Of a stretch of DNA of 21,069 bases, positions 13,818 to 21,033 are shown piece after piece. The notes below the pieces were generated by a model that saw only the letters and a program-made list of their open reading frames with translations, did no database searches and was not told the DNA's origin. The stretch comes from an uncultured Duncaniella sp. (GTDB taxonomy: Bacteria > Bacteroidota > Bacteroidia > Bacteroidales > Muribaculaceae), in NCBI GenBank assembly GCA_910584825.1, contig CAJUCI010000037.1, positions 1 to 21,069 of the forward strand. Reading direction: 5' to 3'. A program made the translations under genes and the position numbers. Numbering within the stretch: the stretch's first letter is position 1; every line of letters begins with the position of its first letter.

Positions 13818-14651
13818 ATGCATTCACGGAGGCTCATAACATCCAATTATTCTCGTAAGCCGTGCATCCCCGACATATGGTGCCACAGCTTCAGGCGATT
13901 TCTCGGCAGGCAACTCACCCCCGCCGAGAAAGCCGTCATATCCACCCTCGAAAAGAACCGCCGTGCACGTCCCCGCCCCACGGTCATCATCGACCACCCC
14001 GGCCACGACAGCACAGCCATTCTCGACAGCTACCTGCGCTATAGACTCGCCACCTCCCCCGAGGGAGCCACAGCCATCCGCTGCACCCCACAGCGTCAGC
14101 CAATCAGCGGGCACAATCCCCGCCTCCGCCACCTCACCTACCGCCAAGTCAGAACCGTCCGCGGAAGCACCCCAGCCTTCATGCTCCTCCTCAACGCCCA
14201 TCAGGCCAAAACCTACTCCCCACTCCTCAAATCCCCCGATAACTTCCAGAAAGTCTGCTCCGTTCTCTTCCCCATCCTCGACAAGTCCGGCTTCCTGATT
14301 ATTCACCTCCGCACCGACTCCCCGCCCAAAACTCTCCCACCCGGCCTTCTAATCCAAAGTTCCAAATCATCGAGGAAAAGCCAAAGCACAAAATCGCCCC
14401 CGTGGCAATCCCCCCGCATCCACAGCTTTGAAACAGTGGGAGCGCGGCAGCGCGACAAAGGCAGCGATGAAAGCAGCGACGAAGGCGAAGATACTCCCCT
14501 CGTCACAATCATCACCCTTGCCCCCTGTTCCCCCGTGCTCCCGTCTCGCAATCGGTTCTCCCGTTCTCACGTCTCCCCACATCCACCCCAACTATCGCGG
14601 TACGCCGTGCTCCGCAGCCCAAAGCTAAACCGCACGGCAAGTGCTCATTGA
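13818..14651 (+). CDS. Unrecognised protein with repeat-derived C-terminus
   Basis: A 277-aa protein I do not recognise. Residues 1-180 look truly coding, with C/G-rich third positions and balanced composition: SFRRFLGRQLTPAEKAVIST, then PTVIIDHPGHDSTAILDSYL, then an NFQKVCSVLFPILDKSG segment and a hydrophobic strand GFLIIHL. The layout (LTPAE helix, hydrophobic strand, glycine turn ending in ST, helix) recalls a P-loop ATPase such as a phage terminase, but HPGHDST has no Walker lysine, so this is only a suggestion. After about residue 180 the chain becomes Ser/Pro/Arg-rich and crosses the 14531-14556 repeat, so the tail is probably read-through of intergenic DNA after an ancestral stop was lost. 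The frame is also open back to 13632 through repeats; ATG 13818 is chosen because of the promoter box. Confidence 0.55.
   Translation: MHSRRLITSNYSRKPCIPDIWCHSFRRFLGRQLTPAEKAVISTLEKNRRARPRPTVIIDHPGHDSTAILDSYLRYRLATSPEGATAIRCTPQRQPISGHNPRLRHLTYRQVRTVRGSTPAFMLLLNAHQAKTYSPLLKSPDNFQKVCSVLFPILDKSGFLIIHLRTDSPPKTLPPGLLIQSSKSSRKSQSTKSPPWQSPRIHSFETVGARQRDKGSDESSDEGEDTPLVTIITLAPCSPVLPSRNRFSRSHVSPHPPQLSRYAVLRSPKLNRTASAH
14531..14556 (+). repeat. GTGCTCCCGTCTC direct repeat, right copy
   Basis: Second copy of the element at 13693-13718 (24 of 26 bases identical), located inside the 3' part of the unrecognised reading frame. Confidence 0.7.
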
Positions 14652-14693
14652 CATATTGTACAAAACTGAACAGCATGCCCTATGCGAAGACGT

Positions 14694-14799
14694 GTAGGAG
14701 CGACGGCTTCAGCCGTCGATATGACACGAATTAGCTAACTTAAACCGTTTAATTGCTAATTTTTAGCCTCATATCGACAGCTGAAGCCGTCGCTCCTAC
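14694..14799. repeat. REP doublet (REPIN-like), copies D and E
   Basis: Copy D (14694-14727, plus) has the GTAGGAG head, CGACGGCT-TC-AGCCGTCG hairpin and ATATGACAC tail. Copy E (14770-14799) is the same element inverted, with one G-U-type stem change. They are separated by a 42-base AT-rich linker containing TTTAATTGCTAATTTTTAG. The pair occupies the spacer between two convergent genes, the typical position of extragenic palindromes, and would form a long hairpin in RNA from either strand. Confidence 0.85.
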
Positions 14800-14821
14800 C
14801 TGAGGGATGCATTACGCCCCC

Positions 14822-15673
14822 TTATTTCACAACCTCCGCCGAGATAATCTTTATATCCTCAAGCGGACGGTCATTGGCATCGGTCTCAGCCTTCTCAATC
14901 TTGTCGACTATATCCATGCCCTCAAGCACGCGGCCATATACGGTATATGAGCCATCGAGATGGGGAGTGCCGCCCTGATTGATATACGCCTCGCGTATTT
15001 CAGGAGTGTAGTATGTGGTATCGGCGGCGGTCAGTCGCTCAGTCTCCTGCGCGAGCTGTTCCTGCAGAGCCTGCAGACCGGCGGCATCGCGGTTGCGACG
15101 GAGCGACATGATGCTGTCACGGTGCTCCGAGGCGAGACGGTTGAACACGTCCTGCTTATGCTGCATGATGGCGCGGTGCTCCATCTGGTCGAGCTGGGCC
15201 GGAGAGAACTTCTTGCCGGTAACGATGTAGAACTGCGAACCTGACGACTTCTTCTCGGGATTCACGGCATCACCCTGACGGGCAGCAGCGATGGCCCCGC
15301 GGTGATGATAGTGCTTGGGGAAGAGAAACTCAGCCTCAATCTCCGTACCGGCATCCCCCGCGCCAAGCATCTTACCCTTGGGAGCATTCTTTGACTGCGG
15401 GTCGCCCGTCTGAATCATAAAGTCGCTGATGACGCGGTGAAAGAGCACGCCGTCATAGTCGCCGGCCTCGACACGCTTGATGAAATTGTCACGATGGCGA
15501 GGCGTGTCGCCGTAGAGGAGCAGAGTGATGTCGCCGAGCGAAGTGTGAAGGAGCACCTTCACATCGCCGGGATTCATGGTTTCGTTTGCCATATTTTCTC
15601 GTTGGATTTGACCTGCGTGCGCGCCGATTGCAGCCGCGAGCACGAGCAGGAGTGTTATAACTGTATTTCTCAT
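14822..15673 (-). CDS. Cyclophilin-type peptidyl-prolyl isomerase, exported
   Basis: This is a 283-aa periplasmic cyclophilin. The signal peptide (residues 1-20, GAHA|GQ) has no lipobox. The cyclophilin core starts at VLLHTSLGDITLLLYGDTP and includes the catalytic Arg80 in FHRVISDFMIQTGDP and SGSQFYIV (Gln147, Phe148). A charged, helical insert of about 80 residues (about 153-235) interrupts the fold before it resumes at TPHLDGSYTVYGRVLEGMD; similar inserts occur in Bacteroidetes cyclophilins. It begins 18 bases after the glycosyltransferase stop, so it is co-transcribed with it. It is the third prolyl isomerase in this window. A REP doublet lies just downstream. Confidence 0.93.
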   Translation of the reverse strand: MRNTVITLLLVLAAAIGAHAGQIQRENMANETMNPGDVKVLLHTSLGDITLLLYGDTPRHRDNFIKRVEAGDYDGVLFHRVISDFMIQTGDPQSKNAPKGKMLGAGDAGTEIEAEFLFPKHYHHRGAIAAARQGDAVNPEKKSSGSQFYIVTGKKFSPAQLDQMEHRAIMQHKQDVFNRLASEHRDSIMSLRRNRDAAGLQALQEQLAQETERLTAADTTYYTPEIREAYINQGGTPHLDGSYTVYGRVLEGMDIVDKIEKAETDANDRPLEDIKIISAEVVK

Positions 15674-15691
15674 CTTATTGATATGCTTCTC

Positions 15692-16771
15692 TTATTGGTA
15701 TGCTTCCAACACCTTGTCAACAAACTGAGTGTATGACATGTTTTTGTCGAAATGCTCCTTTCCGGCGCGGGCAAGCGATTCGCGCAGCTCCACGTCGTCA
15801 ATCACTCGTGCTATCGCCTCGGCCAGGGCCTTGTCATCGCCGGGGTTGACGAGGAGAGCCGTGCGTCCGTCTTCCAGATACTCAGCCTGACCGCCGTTGT
15901 TGGTCGACACCTCGCATTTGCCCAACTGCAGATACTCGATATTGGTGAGCGGGCATGAATCGAGAGTCACTGAGGGAGCCACGGCTATGTCGGCCTGACG
16001 CATGAACTGGCGAGCGTCGGGAGTGAAACCGTAGAAATGCACTCGGTTGGCTATCCCCCCCTTGCGCGCTATCTCCATAAGGTCGCGCTGATACGCCTCA
16101 CTCTTGAGCGCACCGACAAAGACTATGTGAAACGGCCTGTCGGCTATGCGCGAGAGAGCCTTGACTATCACTGTGCAGCCCTTTGACTTCTTGACGCGCC
16201 CGGCAAACATGAGCAGGGGCACATCCGCCGGAATGCCATACTTCTCGCGGAGCGACTCCACATCCTTGAACTCATATGGCGGGATGCTGTTGTGAATCAC
16301 ACGGCACATCGGGTCGGTAATCCAACTGTTTGCCCCGCGCCATCTGCGCTGCACAAGGTTCGACACGAAGATGATGCGGTGCAGACGCCTGAAGAGATGG
16401 CGGACAAAGATATTGACCTTGGTGCGATGAGCCTCGTGGCGCGTCATCACCACTCGGGCATTGCTTCCGGCACGCGCCACGGCAAGCTCGGCGATGGGCA
16501 CGAACATGGTGCTGTGGACATGGATTACGTCATAGTTCCCCTCGCGCAGAATATCGGCGAGGCCACGGACACTGGCCATATCGAGCGACCATTTGAACGG
16601 AAGCGTGCGGTAAGGAATGTCGCGCTTGTGCAACTGTGAGGTTACAGCCTCGCGGTCATGCGCGAGAAAGTCCACGTAGTGGCCGCGGTTCTGCAACTCA
16701 CGCGCGAGGTCCACGATATACTGCTCCGCGCCGCCCCATATCTTGCCGGGGATTATCTGAAGTATCTTCAT
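15692..16771 (-). CDS. Family 4 glycosyltransferase (GT-B fold)
   Basis: The likely start is one of two adjacent ATGs (16774 or 16771); the frame is open further to 16855, but that part overlaps repeat DNA and the protein proper begins MKILQIIPGKIWGGAEQYIV, a classic GT4 N-terminus with the GGAE loop. The C-terminal Rossmann domain carries FAGRVKKSKG and the nucleotide-sugar site SVTLDSCPLTNIEYLQLG, then NNGGQAEYLEDG. The usual E-x7-E motif is D-x7-E here (Asp271 and Glu279). About 359 aa. No signal peptide or membrane segment. The donor and acceptor are unknown; with fcl nearby a role in surface glycan or LPS assembly is plausible. It precedes the cyclophilin by 18 bases. Confidence 0.9.
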   Translation of the reverse strand: MKILQIIPGKIWGGAEQYIVDLARELQNRGHYVDFLAHDREAVTSQLHKRDIPYRTLPFKWSLDMASVRGLADILREGNYDVIHVHSTMFVPIAELAVARAGSNARVVMTRHEAHRTKVNIFVRHLFRRLHRIIFVSNLVQRRWRGANSWITDPMCRVIHNSIPPYEFKDVESLREKYGIPADVPLLMFAGRVKKSKGCTVIVKALSRIADRPFHIVFVGALKSEAYQRDLMEIARKGGIANRVHFYGFTPDARQFMRQADIAVAPSVTLDSCPLTNIEYLQLGKCEVSTNNGGQAEYLEDGRTALLVNPGDDKALAEAIARVIDDVELRESLARAGKEHFDKNMSYTQFVDKVLEAYQ

Positions 16772-16772
16772 C

Positions 16773-16896
16773 ATTAAAAGCCTTATGGAATTAAAAGCCT
16801 TACGGACATAAGAGACAAAAGCGACCGCTTTATTTATCCGACGACCTATGGTCATCCAATAAGATAAAACTTATGTCACTTTTGTCTCTTATGTCC
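16773..16896. repeat. 17-bp tandem duplication plus 22-bp inverted repeat upstream of GT4
   Basis: ATTAAAAGCCTTATGGA (16773-16789) is duplicated at 16790-16806 with one change. Overlapping it, GGACATAAGAGACAAAAGCGAC (16804-16825; quoted here only as an arm) pairs with 16875-16896 with one mismatch around a 49-base loop. A transcript entering the GT4 gene from the upstream 126-aa gene would have to pass through this hairpin, so it could attenuate or process that message. No -7 promoter was found for GT4 itself. Confidence 0.75.
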
Positions 16897-16936
16897 TTAT
16901 GTTCCCTTTCGGAAATATGACACTTAATTTCTATAA

Positions 16937-17317
16937 TCAGAGACTCTCGACTGTAGGGAAGAGTCGCTTGTAGATACGGCGGAAGTTATCGTCGGCGGCT
17001 GAAAGCTCTGCTGCACGGTCGGCATAGTCGGCACCGTAAAGGCTCTCGATGAGAGCGGGCAGGTAGCGACGCTCGCGGTCCTTCTCGATTGACGAGGCGA
17101 CAAGACGATCTATGACCGACGCATAATGCGTCCTGTCGATAGCGTGAAGATAACGGGCAGCCGAGGCCACAAACTGGCCGGTGCCGTCGACAAGTATCAT
17201 ATTGTCGATAAGCTCGTCCATTATCCCGTCGCAGAGACCGATATGGTTAGCTATATACTCGTATGTAAGAAGGCCGTCGGGATCGTTGGCCAGTTGCTTT
17301 TTCAGCTCTTGATCCAT
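16937..17317 (-). CDS. Small conserved-looking protein of unknown function
   Basis: A 126-aa acidic, soluble, largely helical protein starting MDQELKKQLANDPDGLLTYE. It has no signal peptide, cysteine pair or membrane segment. Visible features are an N-terminal YEYIANHIGLCDGIMDELID helix pair and a C-terminal RRIYKRLFP. It is supported as a real gene by a good promoter (17375-17406), clean ATG start and normal composition. I do not recognise the family. It is followed by the GT4 gene after a 160-base spacer with a strong inverted repeat. It might be a regulatory or adaptor protein, but nothing in the sequence says so. Confidence 0.75.
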   Translation of the reverse strand: MDQELKKQLANDPDGLLTYEYIANHIGLCDGIMDELIDNMILVDGTGQFVASAARYLHAIDRTHYASVIDRLVASSIEKDRERRYLPALIESLYGADYADRAAELSAADDNFRRIYKRLFPTVESL

Positions 17318-17374
17318 GATTTATTTGTTGGTATAATAATTGCTGTAGGCGCAAACACTACACGCATTCTACCG

Positions 17375-17406
17375 CAAAATTAATATTTTTTAAGATTGCA
17401 TACAAA
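17375..17406 (-). promoter_or_regulatory. Promoter of the 126-aa gene
   Basis: On the minus strand TTTG (17406-17403) is followed after 20 bases by TAATTTTG (17382-17375), a near-ideal Bacteroidetes promoter. The predicted start near 17370 gives a leader of about 53 bases to ATG 17317. Confidence 0.7.
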
Positions 17407-17486
17407 TTATGAGGCCAATTTTGTCAGTATTGCTAAGTTAAAAGGTGTATATTCCGAGCATGACGGCTTTCATTCCACGCCGGCCG

Positions 17487-19901
17487 CTAATCGAAGACGC
17501 CTTCGATTGACGACTCTTCGGCGTTGCTGTCAGCGTCGGGCTCTTCGTCGTAATAGCCGTAGAACTCCTTCTCGCACAGGTTGACACCGGGCGGGAAGTC
17601 AAAACGGGTCGACTGGGAATATTTGAGTGTCGGGTCGTTGTAGACCTTACGCATGAAACGTCCGTAGATAGGGAGGGCCATCGACGCGCCCTGTCCGTAG
17701 GCCATAGTATTGAAGTGGATATAGCGTTCGTCGCCGCCCACCCATGTGCCGGCCACGAGTTCGGGGGTGAAGCCCATGAACCATCCGTCGGCGTTGTAGT
17801 TGGTGGTACCCGTCTTGCCGCCCATCTCGGCTGTGAGGCCGAAACGCGAGCGCACCCTGTGGGCCGTACCCTCGTTCACCACATTGAGCAGCATGGAGAG
17901 TATGCGATAATATGCCTTTTCGGAAATCACCTCGGTGTGGCGGGGCGAGAACTCCGATATGATGTTGCCGTTATTGTCGGCTATGGCCGTGACAAACATC
18001 GGGTCGACACGCATGCCGTTGTTGGCAAAGGCCGAGTAGGCTGTGACCATCTCCTTGACCGACACATCGGCCGGGCCAAGGCAAAGCGACATCACGGCGG
18101 GCAGATTGGCTGTGATACCGAAATTGTGCATCGTGCGCACAAGTGAAGAGGGGGACAGCTGGGAAATGAGGCGGGCCGATATCCAGTTGTTGGAGTTCGT
18201 AAGTGCCCAGCGGAGGTCAACCATCTCGCCTACCCTCGCGCTGCCGGCATTGCGCGGAGCCCACACACGTCCGGCCTCGTCGGTAAGGACAGGCTGGGTG
18301 TTGGAAAATTCGTCGCAGGGCGTGAAACCCTCCTCCATAGCATAGGTGTAGAGGAACGGCTTGACCGTCGAACCTATCTGACGGCGGCCTGTCGACACCA
18401 TGTCATACTGGAAGAAGCTGAAATCCGGGCCGCCGATATATGCCTTAATATGACCATTGAGCGGATTCATTGCCATGAAACCTGTGCGGAGGAAGTGCTT
18501 GTGATAGAGCACTGAGTCGAGCGGTGTCATAACGGTGTCGACTGTGCCCGAGTAGGAGAACACCTTCATCTCGCGCGGAGTGTTGAATGCACGGTCAATC
18601 TCCTCGCGCGACGCTCCGGCCCGTGTCATCGCACGATAGCGGTCGGTATTCTTCATAGCATTGCGTATCAGGTGATTGCGACGTATCTCCGAAAGCTCGG
18701 CACGGTCGGTCGTGTAAGGTGCGCCCTTGGTGCCGCGCTTCTCGCGGAAGAATGCCTTCTGCAACTCTCCGCCAAGATGCTCGGCCACGGCCTCCTCGGC
18801 ATACTGCTGCATGCGCGAGTCGATGGTGGTGTAAATCTTCAATCCGTCGTTATAGATGTCATACTTCGAGCCGTCGGGCTTGGGATTCTTCTCAATCCAG
18901 CCGTATAGCGGATTGGTCTCCCATGCTATCGAGTCGTCGATAAACTTCTGCCCCTCCCATCCGCGATAATTTGCGCGGTCGGGACGCTTGGCGCGGAGCA
19001 TGCGGCGCAACTCCTCGCGAAAATACGGCGCAATGCCGTCCTTGACATCCACACGGTGGAAGTTAAGGGTTAGCGGCAGGGCCGAAAGCGAGTCGAGCTC
19101 TGCCTCGGTGAGTTTTCCGGCCTTATGCATCTGAGCCAGCACCACGTTGCGACGCTGACGCGTGCGCTCGTTCTGCCTGACGGGATTGTAGTATGAGGGG
19201 TTCTTGACCATGCCCACCAGCGTGGCGGCCTCCTCGATAGTGAGGTCCTTGGGTGCCTTGCCGAAATAGATATTGGCCGCACTCTTGATGCCCACCGCGT
19301 TATAGAGGAAGTCAAACTGGTTGAGATACATCTTGATAATCTCCTCCTTGGAATAATAGCGTTCGAGCTTGACTGCTATCATCCATTCGATAGGCTTCTG
19401 CATCGCACGAGTGAGCAGGCCCGAACTTTCGGGCGAATAGAGCTGCTTGGCAAGCTGCTGGGTCAGAGTAGAGCCGCCGCCGGCACTCTTGTTGCCCATG
19501 AGAACAGTCTTGAAAAGCACACGCCCGAGGCCGCGCATATCTATGCCCGAATGCTCCTCGAAACGCACATCCTCGGTGGAGATGAGCGCGTCGATAACGT
19601 GCTGTGACACTTCGTCAAAGTCGGCATACACGCGGTTGCCTGTACCCGAGAAGTATCGGCCTATCTCCTTGCCGTCAGCCGAGTACAGCACCGAGGCGAA
19701 ACGGTCGGTGGGATTCTTCAGCTCTTCGACAGGCGGCATATAGCCTATCACACCGTTATAGATGAGAAAGAGGAAGAAGAAGACACCGGCCACTCCGAGG
19801 GCAAACACTGTCCACATCGTGGCGATTATGCCACGATGCGTGCGCTTGGGTGCGGGATTCTTTTCTGAACTGTTATGAGGTTGAGATGTGGTGTTGGGCA
19901 T
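17487..19901 (-). CDS. mrcA: Penicillin-binding protein 1A (bifunctional class A PBP)
   Basis: Class A PBPs polymerise glycan strands and cross-link peptides in the periplasm. The start is ATG 19901 (MPNTTSQPHN); a TTG nine bases upstream is in frame but less likely. The 804-aa protein has a cytoplasmic tail, one membrane anchor (about 26-48), a GT51 transglycosylase domain with Glu110 in TEDVRFEEHSGID, GGSTLTQQLAKQLY and MYLNQFDFLYNAVGIKSAA, a linker domain (about 280-450), then the transpeptidase with SxxK (GSTVKPF, Ser511), SxN (SNN near 570) and KTGT (696-699). All catalytic motifs are intact. It starts 33 bases after fcl and is probably co-transcribed with it. The symbol follows the common PBP1A name. 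Confidence 0.94.
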   Translation of the reverse strand: MPNTTSQPHNSSEKNPAPKRTHRGIIATMWTVFALGVAGVFFFLFLIYNGVIGYMPPVEELKNPTDRFASVLYSADGKEIGRYFSGTGNRVYADFDEVSQHVIDALISTEDVRFEEHSGIDMRGLGRVLFKTVLMGNKSAGGGSTLTQQLAKQLYSPESSGLLTRAMQKPIEWMIAVKLERYYSKEEIIKMYLNQFDFLYNAVGIKSAANIYFGKAPKDLTIEEAATLVGMVKNPSYYNPVRQNERTRQRRNVVLAQMHKAGKLTEAELDSLSALPLTLNFHRVDVKDGIAPYFREELRRMLRAKRPDRANYRGWEGQKFIDDSIAWETNPLYGWIEKNPKPDGSKYDIYNDGLKIYTTIDSRMQQYAEEAVAEHLGGELQKAFFREKRGTKGAPYTTDRAELSEIRRNHLIRNAMKNTDRYRAMTRAGASREEIDRAFNTPREMKVFSYSGTVDTVMTPLDSVLYHKHFLRTGFMAMNPLNGHIKAYIGGPDFSFFQYDMVSTGRRQIGSTVKPFLYTYAMEEGFTPCDEFSNTQPVLTDEAGRVWAPRNAGSARVGEMVDLRWALTNSNNWISARLISQLSPSSLVRTMHNFGITANLPAVMSLCLGPADVSVKEMVTAYSAFANNGMRVDPMFVTAIADNNGNIISEFSPRHTEVISEKAYYRILSMLLNVVNEGTAHRVRSRFGLTAEMGGKTGTTNYNADGWFMGFTPELVAGTWVGGDERYIHFNTMAYGQGASMALPIYGRFMRKVYNDPTLKYSQSTRFDFPPGVNLCEKEFYGYYDEEPDADSNAEESSIEGVFD

Positions 19902-19934
19902 ACGGCTCAATTTGCCAATGGGTATAAAAGATAC

Positions 19935-20876
19935 TTAACGCTCGGCGCGCATGGGGTTGTTGAGGAAGTCCTCGTATGCAAGCCTGATGCCGTCCTCAAG
20001 CTCGGTGCGGTATGACCAGCCGAGTTTGGCAGCCTTGGATACATCCAGGAGCTTGCGGGGAGTGCCGTTGGGGCGGGTCTCGTCCCAAAGAATCTTGCCT
20101 TCGTAACCTACCACCTTGGCCACAAGTTCAGTGAGGGCCTTGATGGTAAGCTCCTTGCCTGTTCCGGCATTGACTGTCTCGCTGCCTGAATAGTTGTTCA
20201 TCAGGAAGACGCACAGGTTGGCGAGGTCGTCGACATAGAGGAATTCGCGGAGCGGCGAACCGTCACCCCAGCATGTAACCTCCGTAAGACCCTGCTCCTT
20301 TGCCTCGTGGAAACGACGGATGAGAGCCGGGAGCACATGTGAGTGCTCGGGATGGTAATTGTCATTGGGGCCGTAAAGGTTGGTAGGCATGACCGAGATG
20401 TAATCGGTGCCATACTGACGGTTGAGGAACTCGCAATATTTGAGGCCGGAGATTTTAGCCAGGGCATATGCCTCGTTGGTTTTCTCCAATTCTGATGTCA
20501 GGAGACAGCTCTCGGGCATGGGCTGGGGTGCCATGCGTGGGTAAATGCAGGATGAGCCAAGAAACTCGAGCTTCTTGCAACCGTTCTGCCATGCGGCATG
20601 GATTACGTTCATCTCAAGCATCATGTTGTCATACATAAAGTCGGCTAATGCGGTAGAATTGGCTATAATGCCGCCCACCTTTGCGGCAGCGAGAAACACA
20701 TACTCGGGTTTCTCCTTGGCAAAGAAGTCGTTCACAGCCTGCTGTGAGATGAGGTCAAGCTCGGCATGCGTGCGGGTAATGATGTTGTTATAGCCCTGTC
20801 GTTTAAGTTCTCTTACAATAGCAGAACCTACCATACCACGGTGACCTGCCACGTAAATCTTTGAATCCTTTTCCAT
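19935..20876 (-). CDS. fcl: GDP-L-fucose synthase
   Basis: This enzyme epimerises and reduces GDP-4-keto-6-deoxymannose to GDP-L-fucose, the donor for fucosylated capsule, LPS and glycoproteins in Bacteroidales. The 313-aa short-chain dehydrogenase-like protein has an N-terminal Rossmann loop, GHRGMVG (11-17), and the catalytic triad Ser108 (GSSCIYP), Tyr137 and Lys141 (YALAK). The C-terminal DETRPNGTPRKLLDVSK is diagnostic for the fcl/wcaG family. Length agrees with E. coli Fcl. The partner gmd, often adjacent, is not next to it here. It follows the rRNA operon terminator by about 105 bases, has its own -7 element and leads into PBP1A. Confidence 0.95.
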   Translation of the reverse strand: MEKDSKIYVAGHRGMVGSAIVRELKRQGYNNIITRTHAELDLISQQAVNDFFAKEKPEYVFLAAAKVGGIIANSTALADFMYDNMMLEMNVIHAAWQNGCKKLEFLGSSCIYPRMAPQPMPESCLLTSELEKTNEAYALAKISGLKYCEFLNRQYGTDYISVMPTNLYGPNDNYHPEHSHVLPALIRRFHEAKEQGLTEVTCWGDGSPLREFLYVDDLANLCVFLMNNYSGSETVNAGTGKELTIKALTELVAKVVGYEGKILWDETRPNGTPRKLLDVSKAAKLGWSYRTELEDGIRLAYEDFLNNPMRAER

Positions 20877-20907
20877 CAGAAATTAATAACTCTATAATTA
20901 GGAACTG

Positions 20908-20915
20908 CAAAATTA
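20908..20915 (-). promoter_or_regulatory. -7 promoter element of fcl
   Basis: On the minus strand this reads TAATTTTG, a perfect TAnnTTTG box, 32 bases before ATG 20876. No clear TTTG -33 box is seen. Its position downstream of the rRNA terminator supports independent transcription of fcl-PBP1A. Confidence 0.6.
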
Positions 20916-20980
20916 CGAATTTTTAGTTACGTAATAAAATAATTCAAGTTAATGAAGATTTAAAACTTAACGCTACATAC

Positions 20981-21022
20981 AAAAAAACCGCGGGCCGAAT
21001 CGTTGAGTGATTCAGCCCGCGG
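20981..21022 (-). terminator. Intrinsic terminator of the rRNA operon
   Basis: On the minus strand a 14-bp GC-rich stem (21022-21009 with 21001-20988, one G-U pair) around a 7-nt loop is followed by seven T residues (20987-20981). It lies about 12 bases after the 5S rRNA 3' end, a textbook rho-independent terminator. Confidence 0.92.
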
Positions 21023-21033
21023 GCTTTTGAAGG

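Noticed and set aside
13818..14360. Phage terminase large subunit
   Set aside because: Only the strand-turn-helix layout is suggestive; the Walker A lysine and a convincing Walker B acidic pair are missing, and no other phage genes are present.
13693..14556. Insertion sequence bounded by direct repeats
   Set aside because: The 26-bp repeats belong to a low-complexity word family that also occurs singly; there are no terminal inverted repeats or transposase motifs in the enclosed gene.
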